This document shows positions 32,940 to 41,719 of a DNA stretch of 64,000 bases, piece by piece. Location of the stretch: NCBI GenBank assembly GCA_964563155.1, contig CAZLVL010000007.1, forward strand, positions 1 through 64,000, written 5' to 3'. Origin of the DNA: DUPQ01 sp964563155 (lineage in GTDB: Bacteria > Bacillota > Clostridia > DUPQ01). The position numbers and the translations under genes were made by a program. The number at the start of each line of letters is the position of its first letter. Positions within the stretch are counted from its first letter, which is position 1. The notes under the pieces are model-generated. The model ran no database searches, had not been told where the DNA came from, and saw nothing but the letters and a program-made list of their open reading frames with translations.

Positions 32940-34391
32940 ATGAATATAAACTTGGTTCCCAAACCTCAAAAACTTGAAGTTGACCATAAGAATTTTTTCT
33001 TAGGCAATATTTTTCTTAAAACAAAGATAGAATATGACTCTTCTTGCAAAAAAGAAAGCTATAAATTATCCATAAATGAAAATGGTGCTTTGATAAAAAC
33101 CTGTGACCGAAAAGGTGAGTACTTTGCAAAACAAAGTTTAAAACAACTGGAATATATTTACAAAGACAAGATTCCTTATATGGAAATAGAGGATTGGCCT
33201 AGTTTTTCTTACAGAGGCTTTATGATTGATACAGCTAGACATTACCTTCCACTGGAGCAACTTAAAGCCATGATAGAAGGGGCCTCATTATTTAAATTTA
33301 ATAAGTTTCATTGGCACTTATGTGATGACCAAGGATGGAGAATTGAAATAGATCAATTTCCTCTTTTAGTAGAAAAGGGATCTATTAGAAGTCATTCTTC
33401 TTTTGGCAGAAAGTATGACCCAAACCCTCATGGGGGTTACTATACTAAGGATGAAATAAAGGAGATTGTAGAATTTTGCAGCAATAGGGCTATTGAAGTA
33501 ATTCCAGAGATAGAGATACCTGGCCATGTAAGTGCACTTTTACACGCCTATCCCCATTTGAGTTGTAGACAGGTGGATGTGGATATAAAGAGTGGTGGAG
33601 GTATCTTTTTTGATATCTTATGTGCAGGTCGAGAAGAGACTTTTTCCTTTCTTTTTAAGGTTTTAGATGAGGTTATAGCTCTTTTTCCTTCTCCATATAT
33701 CCATATAGGAGGAGATGAAGCTCCTAAAAGAAGGTGGGAGGAGTGTAGTCATTGCCAAGCAAGGCTTAAAGAAGAAAACCTGAAATCCTTTGATGAGCTT
33801 CAAGGCTACATGATGAATAGGGTATATAGCTACCTTCAAAAAAGTGGTAAAAAAGCTATTACTTGGAATGAAAGCCTTAGAGGGCAAAATCTAGATAAAC
33901 ACATTATCATACAAAATTGGAGAGAAAAGAAAAATGAAGTCTTCCAATGGGCTAATAAGGAAGGCCAAGTTATTGTATCTGACTTTTTTCACTACTATGT
34001 AGATTATCCTATAGGAATGACCTCTTTAAAAAAGACCTATATGTATGACCCCATAGACCCACTTTTAAATCAAGAAAGTAGGAAAAATATTATTGGTCTA
34101 GAAACCCCTATTTGGACAGAACATATCAGTAACCTAGAAAAGTTATCTAAAATGGCTTTTCCCAGATTTGGGGCTGTTGCTGAAAGGGGCTGGTCTTATG
34201 GTATGGAGAAAAACTACAAGGATTTTGAAAAAAGACTAAAAAATATTTTACCAATGATAAATAAGTATGGACTTTCTTTTAATGAGAAATCTTGGACTCC
34301 TAATATCTTTTCATCATTAGGGCAAATATTGAAGTTTTTCTACATGGGCTTTAATAAAGAGACCATTAAAAACCTTTTAGAAAAAGAATAA
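32940..34391 (+). CDS. Beta-N-acetylhexosaminidase, GH20
   Basis: The enzyme removes terminal N-acetylglucosamine or N-acetylgalactosamine from glycans. The TIM-barrel shows FMIDTARHYLPLEQL, FHWHLCDDQGWRIEI, and the catalytic pair in IHIGGDEAPKRRW (near residues 253-265), with Asp and Glu in place. No signal peptide is visible, so it should act inside the cell on imported fragments. The length of 483 is normal. A strong AAGGGGG precedes the ATG. The MFS gene upstream may provide the substrate; further amino-sugar genes are not seen. Confidence 0.93.
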   Translation: MNINLVPKPQKLEVDHKNFFLGNIFLKTKIEYDSSCKKESYKLSINENGALIKTCDRKGEYFAKQSLKQLEYIYKDKIPYMEIEDWPSFSYRGFMIDTARHYLPLEQLKAMIEGASLFKFNKFHWHLCDDQGWRIEIDQFPLLVEKGSIRSHSSFGRKYDPNPHGGYYTKDEIKEIVEFCSNRAIEVIPEIEIPGHVSALLHAYPHLSCRQVDVDIKSGGGIFFDILCAGREETFSFLFKVLDEVIALFPSPYIHIGGDEAPKRRWEECSHCQARLKEENLKSFDELQGYMMNRVYSYLQKSGKKAITWNESLRGQNLDKHIIIQNWREKKNEVFQWANKEGQVIVSDFFHYYVDYPIGMTSLKKTYMYDPIDPLLNQESRKNIIGLETPIWTEHISNLEKLSKMAFPRFGAVAERGWSYGMEKNYKDFEKRLKNILPMINKYGLSFNEKSWTPNIFSSLGQILKFFYMGFNKETIKNLLEKE

Positions 34392-34415
34392 GTAAAAGCT
34401 ATATAGATAACTTGT

Positions 34416-34450
34416 ATAAGAGCCATCTATTAAATATGGAGGCTTTTTGT
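34416..34450 (+). terminator. Possible terminator after the GH20 gene
   Basis: GAGCCAT and ATGGAGGCT form an imperfect stem with five T residues after it. The pairing is weak, so this is tentative. Confidence 0.35.
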
Positions 34451-34532
34451 ATGCTCTCATTCAATAGACAAAAGACTGGGTATATAATACAATTAGAGGA
34501 GAAAAGATTGATTAAAAAATGAGAGGTAATGC

Positions 34533-35984
34533 ATGAAAAAAGCTGATATTGGTCTGATAGGTTTGGCGGTAATGGGTGAAAACCTGGTACTGAACATGGA
34601 AAGTAAGGGCTATACTGTAGCCGTTTATAATAGGACAACCGAGAGGGTGGACAACTTTATAGCTTCTAGAGCTGCTGGTAAAAATATTATTGGTAGTCAC
34701 AGCCTAAAAGAATTAGTGGATAATTTAAAAAGCCCTAAGAAGGTTATGATGATGGTCAAGGCTGGTGCCCCAGTTGATGCTATGATAGACCAATTAATCC
34801 CTCTTTTAGATAAGGGAGATATTATTATAGATGGTGGTAATACTAATTTTAATGACTCTATAGCTAGAACAAAAAAAGTTGAAGCAGCTGGTCTTTTATA
34901 CATTGGCACAGGAGTAAGCGGTGGAGAAGAGGGAGCTTTAACTGGACCTTCTTTAATGCCAGGTGGCTCACCTGAGGCTTGGCCCTATGTTAAAAGTATC
35001 TTCCAAGACATTGCTGCCAAGGTAGATGATGGCGTTCCTTGCTGTGATTGGGTGGGAGAAGATGGGGCAGGCCACTTTACTAAAATGGTTCACAATGGTA
35101 TTGAATATGGAGACATGGAGTTAATCTGTGAGTCATATAACATCATGAAAACCCTCTTAAATATGAATACAGATGTAATGCATGAAATTTTTAAAGACTG
35201 GAATGAAGGTGAACTGGATTCCTATCTAATAGAGATTACTAGAGATATCTTAGCTGTAAAGGATGAAGATGGAGAGCCTTTAGTAGAAAAGATTCTAGAT
35301 ACAGCGGGACAAAAAGGAACAGGTAAATGGACAGCCATTTCTGCTTTGGATGAAGGAATTCCTTTAACCTTAATTGCAGAAGCTGTTTTTGCCAGATGTC
35401 TATCTGCTATGAAAGATGAAAGAGTGGCAGCCAGTAAGGTTTTATCTGGACCTGAGTTAGATTTTAATGAAGATAAAGCTTCTTTTGTTGAAGACTTAAG
35501 AAAGGCCCTTTATCTTTCAAAAATAGTTTCCTATGCCCAAGGCTACTCTTTAATGAAGGCAGCAGCCCAAACCTATAATTGGCATCTCAACTATGGGGGT
35601 ATTGCCCTAATGTGGAGAGGTGGCTGTATTATCCGTTCAGCCTTCTTAGGAAAAATTAAGGAAGCCTACGATAGAGACCCTGAAATAGCCAATCTGCTTT
35701 TAGATCCTTTCTTTAAGGAAAAAGCTGATGAATGTCATATGAGTTTGAGAAAAGTAGTAGCACTATGTGCTCTTAATGGAATCCCAGCACCTGCCCTAGC
35801 AGCTGCCCTTTCCTACTATGATGGCTATAGGTCAGAAAGATTGCCAGCCAACCTTCTACAAGCTCAAAGAGACTATTTCGGTGCTCATACCTACGAAAGA
35901 ATAGATAAGCCTAGAGGTGAATTCTTCCATACCAATTGGACTGGTAGAGGGGGAGACACTGCAGCTTCTCAATATAATGTGTAG
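34533..35984 (+). CDS. gnd: 6-phosphogluconate dehydrogenase, decarboxylating
   Basis: Gnd converts 6-phosphogluconate to ribulose-5-phosphate, CO2 and NAD(P)H in the pentose phosphate pathway. The 483-residue protein has the dinucleotide motif IGLAVMGENL, substrate loops GGNTNFNDS and SGGEEGALTGPSLMPGG, catalytic HFTKMVHNGIEYGDM with Lys and Glu, and TAGQKGTGKWT. The C-terminus NWTGRGGDTAASQYNV is complete. TATAAT (34483-34488) lies upstream. The two genes that follow make a mannonate oxidoreductase and a LarA-type epimerase, and Gnd may here serve sugar-acid breakdown rather than a classic oxidative pentose pathway; no glucose-6-phosphate dehydrogenase gene is visible. Confidence 0.97.
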   Translation: MKKADIGLIGLAVMGENLVLNMESKGYTVAVYNRTTERVDNFIASRAAGKNIIGSHSLKELVDNLKSPKKVMMMVKAGAPVDAMIDQLIPLLDKGDIIIDGGNTNFNDSIARTKKVEAAGLLYIGTGVSGGEEGALTGPSLMPGGSPEAWPYVKSIFQDIAAKVDDGVPCCDWVGEDGAGHFTKMVHNGIEYGDMELICESYNIMKTLLNMNTDVMHEIFKDWNEGELDSYLIEITRDILAVKDEDGEPLVEKILDTAGQKGTGKWTAISALDEGIPLTLIAEAVFARCLSAMKDERVAASKVLSGPELDFNEDKASFVEDLRKALYLSKIVSYAQGYSLMKAAAQTYNWHLNYGGIALMWRGGCIIRSAFLGKIKEAYDRDPEIANLLLDPFFKEKADECHMSLRKVVALCALNGIPAPALAAALSYYDGYRSERLPANLLQAQRDYFGAHTYERIDKPRGEFFHTNWTGRGGDTAASQYNV

Positions 35985-36060
35985 ATTAAGAGTTGGTTGT
36001 TTGGATTTAATAAATAAAGATTTAGATTAAAGATAAAATATAAGCAAGGGAGAAAAGTAA

Positions 36061-36912
36061 ATGAAAATACCTTTTGAAATAGACTTAAAAGACAAAGTAG
36101 CAGTGGTAACAGGTGCAGGAGGAGTCTTGTGCTCCATGTTTGCCCAGGCCCTTGCTAAGTGTGGTGCTAAAGTAGCCCTATTAGACCTTAATTTTGATGC
36201 AGCTAAGGCTGTTGCAGACCAAATTTCTAAAGATGGAGGAGAGGCTTTTCCTGTTAAGGTCAATGTCTTAGAAAAAGAGAGCTTAGAAGAAGCAAGAAAG
36301 ATTGTAAACAAAGAATTAGGCACCTGTGATATTTTAATTAATGGGGCAGGAGGAAATAATCCTAGAGCTACCACCACCAAAGAATATTATGAAAAAGGGG
36401 ATTTAGACCAAGAAGATTTAGTAACATTTTTTAACCTTGACCCTAAGGGAGTAGAATTTGTATTTAATCTTAACTTTATTGGTACCCTTCTACCTACCCA
36501 AGTATTTGCCCAAGATATGGTAGACAAAAAAGGAACCAGTATTATAAATGTATCTTCAATGAATGCCTATACTCCTTTAACAAAGATACCTGCCTACTCA
36601 GGGGCCAAGGCTGCCATTTCTAACTTTACCCAATGGCTAGCAGTCCATTTTTCCCATGTAGGAATTAGGGTTAATGCTATTGCTCCTGGCTTTTTCGTAA
36701 CAGCTCAAAATGAAGCTCTTTTGCTCAATCCAGATGGAACATATACACAAAGATCCCAAAAGATCTTGGCTGCTACGCCAATGAATCGTTTTGGAAAACC
36801 TGAAGAGCTCTTAGGTGCTCTTCTATATTTAGTGGATGAAAACTCTTCTGCCTTTGTAAACGGGGTAGTAATACCTGTAGATGGAGGGTTCTCAGCCTAT
36901 AGTGGGGTATAA
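36061..36912 (+). CDS. uxuB: SDR-type D-mannonate oxidoreductase (UxuB/YjmF-like)
   Basis: A cytoplasmic NAD(H)-linked short-chain dehydrogenase of 283 residues, expected to interconvert D-fructuronate and D-mannonate. It has TGAGGVLCSMFAQAL (cofactor), the NGAGGNNPRATT insertion and the catalytic Ser-Tyr-Lys as NVSSMNAY, and YSGAKAA. The C-terminus PVDGGFSAYSGV is characteristic of the B. subtilis YjmF group, which is known to be part of the hexuronate pathway. It starts 76 bases after gnd and ends 2 bases before the LarA-family gene, so these two are certainly co-translated. The usual mannonate dehydratase (uxuA) is not in this window. Confidence 0.85.
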   Translation: MKIPFEIDLKDKVAVVTGAGGVLCSMFAQALAKCGAKVALLDLNFDAAKAVADQISKDGGEAFPVKVNVLEKESLEEARKIVNKELGTCDILINGAGGNNPRATTTKEYYEKGDLDQEDLVTFFNLDPKGVEFVFNLNFIGTLLPTQVFAQDMVDKKGTSIINVSSMNAYTPLTKIPAYSGAKAAISNFTQWLAVHFSHVGIRVNAIAPGFFVTAQNEALLLNPDGTYTQRSQKILAATPMNRFGKPEELLGALLYLVDENSSAFVNGVVIPVDGGFSAYSGV

Positions 36913-36914
36913 AA

Positions 36915-38201
36915 ATGAAAGCATTAGTAAAAAGAGGCCTAGACAGGCCCATAAGTGATAAAGAACTTTCGGACTTTTTAGATAAGTCCATAGAAGAATT
37001 TAAAAAAGGTAAGGATGTTAAAAAGGTACTTATCGTTCCTCCTGATTTTACAAGATTTTATTCTATGGCTGGTAAAATTACCTCTATGCTTTATGAAAAG
37101 CTAAAAGATACCTGTGAGATAGATTTGCTACCAGCCCTAGGAACTCATATGCCCATGAGTGAAAAAGAATTAAACGATATGTTTGAAGGGATTCCCCATG
37201 ATAGATTCTTTGTTCATGACTGGAAAAATGATGTAGTTAAGATTGGTGAAGTACCAGCTGACTATATTAGTGAAATATCAGAAGGTCTGGTTAATGACCC
37301 TATTGAAGTGGAAGTAAACAAGATGTTTTTAGACAAATCCTATGATTTGATTTTATCAATAGGTCAGGTTGTACCCCATGAAGTGGTAGGTATGGCCAAC
37401 CAATCAAAGAACATTTTTGTGGGTATTGGTGGCTCTGCTATGATAAACAAATCCCATATGCTAGGAGCCTTTTATGGCATGGAAAGAATGATGGGAAGAG
37501 ACCACACTCCAGTTAGAAAGGTCTATGACTATGCTACCGAAAAGTTTATTAAAGATTTTCCTCTTTACTATGTATTAACAGTAACCACTCAAAATGGACC
37601 TTCTGCTGATATTCATGGGGTTTATTCAGGGGACGAAAGAGATGTTTTTGAAGCAGCAGTTATAGATAGCCAAGAAAAGAATTTTGACTTTTTAGATGAA
37701 GAACCAGATAAGATTGTTGTTTATCTAGATGAAAGAGAATTTAAAACTACCTGGTTAGGCAACAAGGCTATATACAGAACTAGAATGGCCATAGCTCAAG
37801 GGGGAGAATTGATTATATTAGCCCCAGAGGTTAGACGTTTTGGTGAGGATATGGAAAATGACCGCTTGATTAGAAAGTATGGCTATATTGGAAGAGAAAA
37901 CATTCTAAAAGAAGTGGATAAGAATGACGACCTAAAGGAAAATCTTTCTGTAGCAGCCCATATTATTCATGGTTCTTCTGATGGCAAGTTTAACATTACC
38001 TATGCAGTAAAACATATGACAAAAGAAGAAATAGAGAAGGCTAACTTTAAATACATGGATTATGATGAGGCTATTAAAAAGTATGATCCTAACAAACTAA
38101 AAGATGGCTACAATATGGTTGATGGAGAAAAAATCTTTTATATCTCCAACCCAGCCCTAGGTCTATGGTCTTCTAAAAAGAAGTTTTATGGACAAAAGTA
38201 G
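36915..38201 (+). CDS. LarA-family nickel-pincer racemase/epimerase (possible D-gluconate 2-epimerase)
   Basis: A 428-residue DUF2088/LarA protein. In Lactobacillus LarA the NPN nickel-pincer cofactor and substrate are held by Asp72/Arg75, His108, His174, Lys184 and His200. Here Asp44/Arg47 (PPDFTRF), His78 (LGTHMPM), His155 (VVPHEVVG), Lys165 (NQSKNIFVG) and His181 (NKSHML) sit in the same order; the spacing 155-165-181 equals 174-184-200. So it should bind NPN and epimerise a 2-hydroxy acid by hydride transfer. Known relatives include a D-gluconate 2-epimerase. Between a mannonate oxidoreductase and Gnd, D-mannonate to D-gluconate is the best guess. NPN-synthesis genes (larB, larC, larE) are not in the window. 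Confidence 0.85.
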   Translation: MKALVKRGLDRPISDKELSDFLDKSIEEFKKGKDVKKVLIVPPDFTRFYSMAGKITSMLYEKLKDTCEIDLLPALGTHMPMSEKELNDMFEGIPHDRFFVHDWKNDVVKIGEVPADYISEISEGLVNDPIEVEVNKMFLDKSYDLILSIGQVVPHEVVGMANQSKNIFVGIGGSAMINKSHMLGAFYGMERMMGRDHTPVRKVYDYATEKFIKDFPLYYVLTVTTQNGPSADIHGVYSGDERDVFEAAVIDSQEKNFDFLDEEPDKIVVYLDEREFKTTWLGNKAIYRTRMAIAQGGELIILAPEVRRFGEDMENDRLIRKYGYIGRENILKEVDKNDDLKENLSVAAHIIHGSSDGKFNITYAVKHMTKEEIEKANFKYMDYDEAIKKYDPNKLKDGYNMVDGEKIFYISNPALGLWSSKKKFYGQK

Positions 38202-38253
38202 TGAAGAAATAATAGTTTTAAAATAGCACAATAGAATATATTTTGATAAAAGG

Positions 38254-38291
38254 CCCCCATAAGTTTGAGTAAAAAACCTATGGGGGTTTTT
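38254..38291 (+). terminator. Terminator of the gnd-uxuB-larA-type operon
   Basis: An 8-bp stem CCCCCATA (38254-38261) with TATGGGGG (38279-38286), then five T residues. Lies about 50 bases after the last gene. Confidence 0.8.
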
Positions 38292-38307
38292 GTAAAAAGT
38301 GGGCAAT

Positions 38308-38336
38308 TTGACTTCATAACTTGGTTATCATATAGT
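38308..38336 (+). promoter_or_regulatory. Promoter of the lipoprotein gene
   Basis: TTGACT (38308-38313) and TATAGT (38331-38336), spacing 17, about 37 bases upstream of the GTG start. Confidence 0.65.
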
Positions 38337-38372
38337 TAAATTGCAAAATACAAGTAAAAATGAGGGAGCATT

Positions 38373-38723
38373 GTGAGAAAAATAGTTTCTATTATTTGTA
38401 TTATTCTAATCCTTAGCCTAACTGGATGTAGCTTTGGTAAATGGAGCCCATACAAGGAAATTTTCAAAGGCATTGTAGAAGAGGTCCTAGAAGATGTCTC
38501 AGGTCCTGACAATGGTGACTACAAGTCCTCTAAAGCTGTTCCAAAGAATCTACCAGTCTATCCAGGTGCGGTTTTGTGGTCCGATTCACGGGGATATGGA
38601 GAAAGTGAATGGATGTGGCTTTATAATTCAAGCGGTAGCGGAAATCAAATTGTTGAATTTTTCACAACTGAACTTAATAGGTTAGGCTTTAAAGTTGATG
38701 AAGAGAAGGCCCTTGCATTTTGA
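38373..38723 (+). CDS. Putative lipoprotein interrupted by an in-frame TGA
   Basis: The start is GTG after GAGGGAG. The product has a lipoprotein signal ending LTGC (Cys19). The frame ends at TGA 38721-38723 after 116 residues, but the same frame stays open for 46 more codons to TGA 38862-38864, reading ETFFVMTEDYVVQVFWLGDD next. The downstream piece looks like real protein, so an intact gene would make a 163-residue protein. The cause may be a nonsense mutation, a sequencing error or, less likely, programmed read-through. I do not recognise the family. Confidence 0.65.
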   Translation: MRKIVSIICIILILSLTGCSFGKWSPYKEIFKGIVEEVLEDVSGPDNGDYKSSKAVPKNLPVYPGAVLWSDSRGYGESEWMWLYNSSGSGNQIVEFFTTELNRLGFKVDEEKALAF

Positions 38724-38864
38724 GAAACATTCTTTGTAATGACAGAGGATTATGTAGTGCAGGTCTTTTGGCTAGGTGATGACCACATAGATGAAAATAC
38801 CAATGAAGATACACCTAACCGAGGTTATGGTATTATAGTAAACCTTGATAAATGGAATAAATGA

Positions 38865-39178
38865 TAAGTTACAAGAATAGTCAATAAATTCTTTAATATA
38901 ACTTCATGCAGTATTCTTAATATAGTTCTGCTCTTTTATATCTTGTCCAAAAATCATTTTGTCACAATATAATTTAATCAAAGTAAGAAAGTAAAGATTT
39001 AACTTTCCTTTTTTTTCTTTACAATTTAAGGATATTTTGCTGGAAAATGAAGGAAAATAGCGAAGAAACAAGGATAAATTGGCATAAAAGGGCTAAGTAT
39101 AGATATTGGCTGTTTTTAAAGAGTATACTAGCTTTTGCCTGTAAATCCAGGGAAAATAGGGTAAAAATAAAATATATC
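38865..39178. other. Intergenic region upstream of the XRE/cupin gene
   Basis: No gene is seen. It holds a terminator-like hairpin at 38986-39017 and otherwise purine-rich sequence up to the promoter at 39179. Confidence 0.5.
38986..39017 (+). terminator. Terminator-like hairpin downstream of the interrupted lipoprotein gene
   Basis: GAAAGT and ACTTTC arms with an AT-rich inner part, then C and eight T residues. Lies about 120 bases after the TGA at 38864. Confidence 0.55.
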
Positions 39179-39238
39179 TTGACAGCAGAGAAAAAGGAAA
39201 TATAATTGAAAAAGGCGCTTAAGTTTAGTATTACTTAA
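39179..39238 (+). promoter_or_regulatory. Promoter and inverted repeat of the XRE/cupin-pot operon
   Basis: TTGACA (39179-39184) and TATAAT (39201-39206), spacing 16. Just past the expected start site, TTAAGT (39219-39224) and ACTTAA (39233-39238) form an inverted repeat, a candidate site for the regulator encoded next. Confidence 0.75.
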
Positions 39239-39268
39239 CACCAAGTATAGTATTGTGGTGATTTGGAA

Positions 39269-39808
39269 ATGGATATAGGTGGAAAGATCAAACAATTAAG
39301 GTTATTGAACTCCCTAACCCAACAGGAATTAGCTGATAGAAGCGAGCTTTCCAAGGGCTATATTTCCCAGTTGGAAAGAAACATTATTACTCCAACTATT
39401 GCCACTTTAAATGATGTTTTAATTGCACTTGGCACTAATTTATCAGACTTCTTTACTAGAGAATACATATCTCAGACAGTTTTTAAAAAGAAGGATATGG
39501 TTGTAAAAAAGGATGAACTGGAAAAAAGACAAATCCTTTGGGTGGTTCCCAACAGTCAAAAAAATGATATGGAACCCATAATCATAACCTTACAACCTGG
39601 TGGAGTAAGTTATGAAGATGACCCCCATGAAGGTGAAGAGTTTGGATATGTGCTTGAAGGTAGTATAAAGCTGATTATTAATGATATTAAACACAATGTT
39701 AACAAAGGACAATCCTTTTACTTTAAGTCTGATGTAAAGCATTTAATAAAAAATACAACAAGTAAAAAGGCAGTGGTGCTTTGGGTTTCTACACCACCTA
39801 GCTTTTAA
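39269..39808 (+). CDS. XRE/cupin transcriptional regulator (PuuR-like)
   Basis: A 179-residue regulator with an N-terminal helix-turn-helix (LRLLNSLTQQELADRSELSK, then YISQLERN) and a C-terminal cupin barrel (GGVSYEDDPHEGEEFGYVLE, then SFYFKSDVKHLIKN). Such two-domain proteins commonly sit ahead of spermidine/putrescine transporter genes and sense the polyamine through the cupin. The ATG at 39269 is chosen over a TTG two codons earlier because GGTGAT is better placed. potA follows after 10 bases. It probably regulates its own operon. Confidence 0.92.
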   Translation: MDIGGKIKQLRLLNSLTQQELADRSELSKGYISQLERNIITPTIATLNDVLIALGTNLSDFFTREYISQTVFKKKDMVVKKDELEKRQILWVVPNSQKNDMEPIIITLQPGGVSYEDDPHEGEEFGYVLEGSIKLIINDIKHNVNKGQSFYFKSDVKHLIKNTTSKKAVVLWVSTPPSF

Positions 39809-39818
39809 AGGAGAGAAA

Positions 39819-40895
39819 ATGGGCAAAAAAATTATTGATTTGAAGAACATTTACAAGAAATTCGGTGATTTTACCGCTATAGACAATCTTAACCTTTATA
39901 TCAATGAAGGTGAATTTTTAACCCTTTTAGGGCCTTCAGGTTGTGGTAAGACCACCACCTTAAGGATAATTGGTGGATTTGAACAGCCAGATAGTGGCGA
40001 TGTGTTTTTTGATGGTGTCAGAATCAATGATGTTCCCGCTCATAAGAGAAATTTAAATACCGTCTTTCAAAAGTATGCACTTTTTACCCATTTAACCGTG
40101 GGACAAAACATAGCATTTGGTCCTAATATTAAAAAAATGAATGCTGAACAAATTGAAAAGGATGTTAAAAAATATTTAGAAATAGTAAATCTAGAAGGCT
40201 ATGAAGATAGAGATATTTCTACCTTAAGCGGTGGACAACAACAAAGAGTTGCCATTGCTAGAGCCTTAATAAACAAGCCTAAGGTTCTTTTATTGGATGA
40301 ACCTTTAGGAGCCTTGGATCTTAAACTTAGAAAAGAAATGCAAGATGAATTAAAGACCATGCATAAGGATGTTGGTATTACCTTTATATATGTAACCCAT
40401 GACCAAGAAGAAGCTCTTACCTTATCTGATACAGTGGTGGTAATGAACAATGGGAAAATCCAACAAATTGGAACCCCTGTAGATATATATAATGAACCAA
40501 ATAACTCTTTTGTAGCCTACTTTATTGGGGAAAGTAACATTATTACTAGTACCATGGTAAAGGATAAGTTGGTTAGCATTGACGGTGGAGAATTTGTCTG
40601 TGTAGATAAGGGCTTTGGGGAAAACTCAGTGGTAGACGTGGTTGTAAGACCAGAAGATATAGTGCTAGTTGCTCCAGATAAGGCTCCTTTAAGTGGAGAG
40701 GTGACCTTGGTTACCTTTAAGGGAGTTCATTATGAAATCTGGGTAGAAGGTCCTAGTTTTGAATGGAAGGTTCATTCAACCTTGCCTAAAATTGTAGGAG
40801 ATCATGTGGGAATAACTGTAGATCCAGAAAATATTCACGTAATGCACCACAAACCCCTTATTATCCCAGATGAAGAAATGGCGGTGGTGGAATGA
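39819..40895 (+). CDS. potA: Spermidine/putrescine ABC transporter ATP-binding protein PotA
   Basis: The ATPase of a polyamine importer, 358 residues. Walker A is GPSGCGKTT (near 36-44), signature LSGGQQQRVAIARAL, Walker B LLLDEPLGALD. A C-terminal TOBE-like regulatory region follows (VVVRPEDIVLV). The start uses AAGGAGAG. It overlaps potB by 4 bases. Operon order regulator-A-B-C-D and family matches fix the role. Confidence 0.94.
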   Translation: MGKKIIDLKNIYKKFGDFTAIDNLNLYINEGEFLTLLGPSGCGKTTTLRIIGGFEQPDSGDVFFDGVRINDVPAHKRNLNTVFQKYALFTHLTVGQNIAFGPNIKKMNAEQIEKDVKKYLEIVNLEGYEDRDISTLSGGQQQRVAIARALINKPKVLLLDEPLGALDLKLRKEMQDELKTMHKDVGITFIYVTHDQEEALTLSDTVVVMNNGKIQQIGTPVDIYNEPNNSFVAYFIGESNIITSTMVKDKLVSIDGGEFVCVDKGFGENSVVDVVVRPEDIVLVAPDKAPLSGEVTLVTFKGVHYEIWVEGPSFEWKVHSTLPKIVGDHVGITVDPENIHVMHHKPLIIPDEEMAVVE

Positions 40896-41719
40896 CAAAA
40901 AAAAGCTATTCTTTCCCTTACATAGTTTGGATGGCCATTTTTATAGTTGTGCCCTTAGTATTGGTTATTTATTACACCTTTACTGAAAGCAGTATGGATG
41001 GAGTCCGTTTTACTTTTGACCATGTTAAGGCAATTTTTGAACCCCTTTATTTAAAAGTTATTGGCAGATCCATCTATATGTCTTTAATAGCTACAGTGGT
41101 TTGTTTTGTCTTAGGATATCCTGCGGCTATGATTTTGGCTGATAAGGATTTTTCCAAAAAAACCACCATGCTTATTCTTATGGTCTTACCTATGTGGATG
41201 AACTTTCTTTTAAGAACCTATTCTTGGCTTTCTCTTTTGGAAAATGAAGGCCTCATAAATCGTTTTTTAACATCCTTAGGTTTTTCTCAAATACAAATGA
41301 TGTATAACAACTTTGCTGTTGTTTTAGGTATGGTATATAACTTTTTGCCCTTTATGATTTTACCCATATATTCAGTGTTGGTAAAAATTGATAAAAATGT
41401 TATTGAAGCAGCCAAGGATTTAGGGGCCAATGACCAAAAGGTCTTTATGAAGGTCATATTTCCTTTAAGTATGCCAGGGGTGGTCTCTGGTATAACCATG
41501 ACCTTTATGCCAGCCTTATCCACCTTTGTTATTTCAAGACTTTTAAGTGGTGGAAAGATTACCTTAATAGGTAATATTGTAGAGCAACAATTTACAGTTA
41601 CAGGCAATTGGGGCTTGGGTTCTGCCTTATCACTATTGCTTATGGTATTGATATTTATTTCCATGATCTTTATAAATAAATACGGAGATGAGTCGGTGGG
41701 AACAGGAGGTATATTATGA
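40892..41719 (+). CDS. potB: Spermidine/putrescine ABC transporter permease PotB
   Basis: One of two membrane subunits, 275 residues with six helices. The binding-protein-dependent transport EAA loop reads EAAKDLGANDQKVFMKVIFP. It overlaps potA by 4 bases and potC by 4 bases, so the proteins are made in step. Confidence 0.94.
   Translation: MTKKSYSFPYIVWMAIFIVVPLVLVIYYTFTESSMDGVRFTFDHVKAIFEPLYLKVIGRSIYMSLIATVVCFVLGYPAAMILADKDFSKKTTMLILMVLPMWMNFLLRTYSWLSLLENEGLINRFLTSLGFSQIQMMYNNFAVVLGMVYNFLPFMILPIYSVLVKIDKNVIEAAKDLGANDQKVFMKVIFPLSMPGVVSGITMTFMPALSTFVISRLLSGGKITLIGNIVEQQFTVTGNWGLGSALSLLLMVLIFISMIFINKYGDESVGTGGIL

Noticed and set aside
38721..38723. TGA as a selenocysteine codon
   Set aside because: Only a weak 5-bp hairpin follows (about 38732-38747), and no selenoprotein family matches; a nonsense change is simpler.
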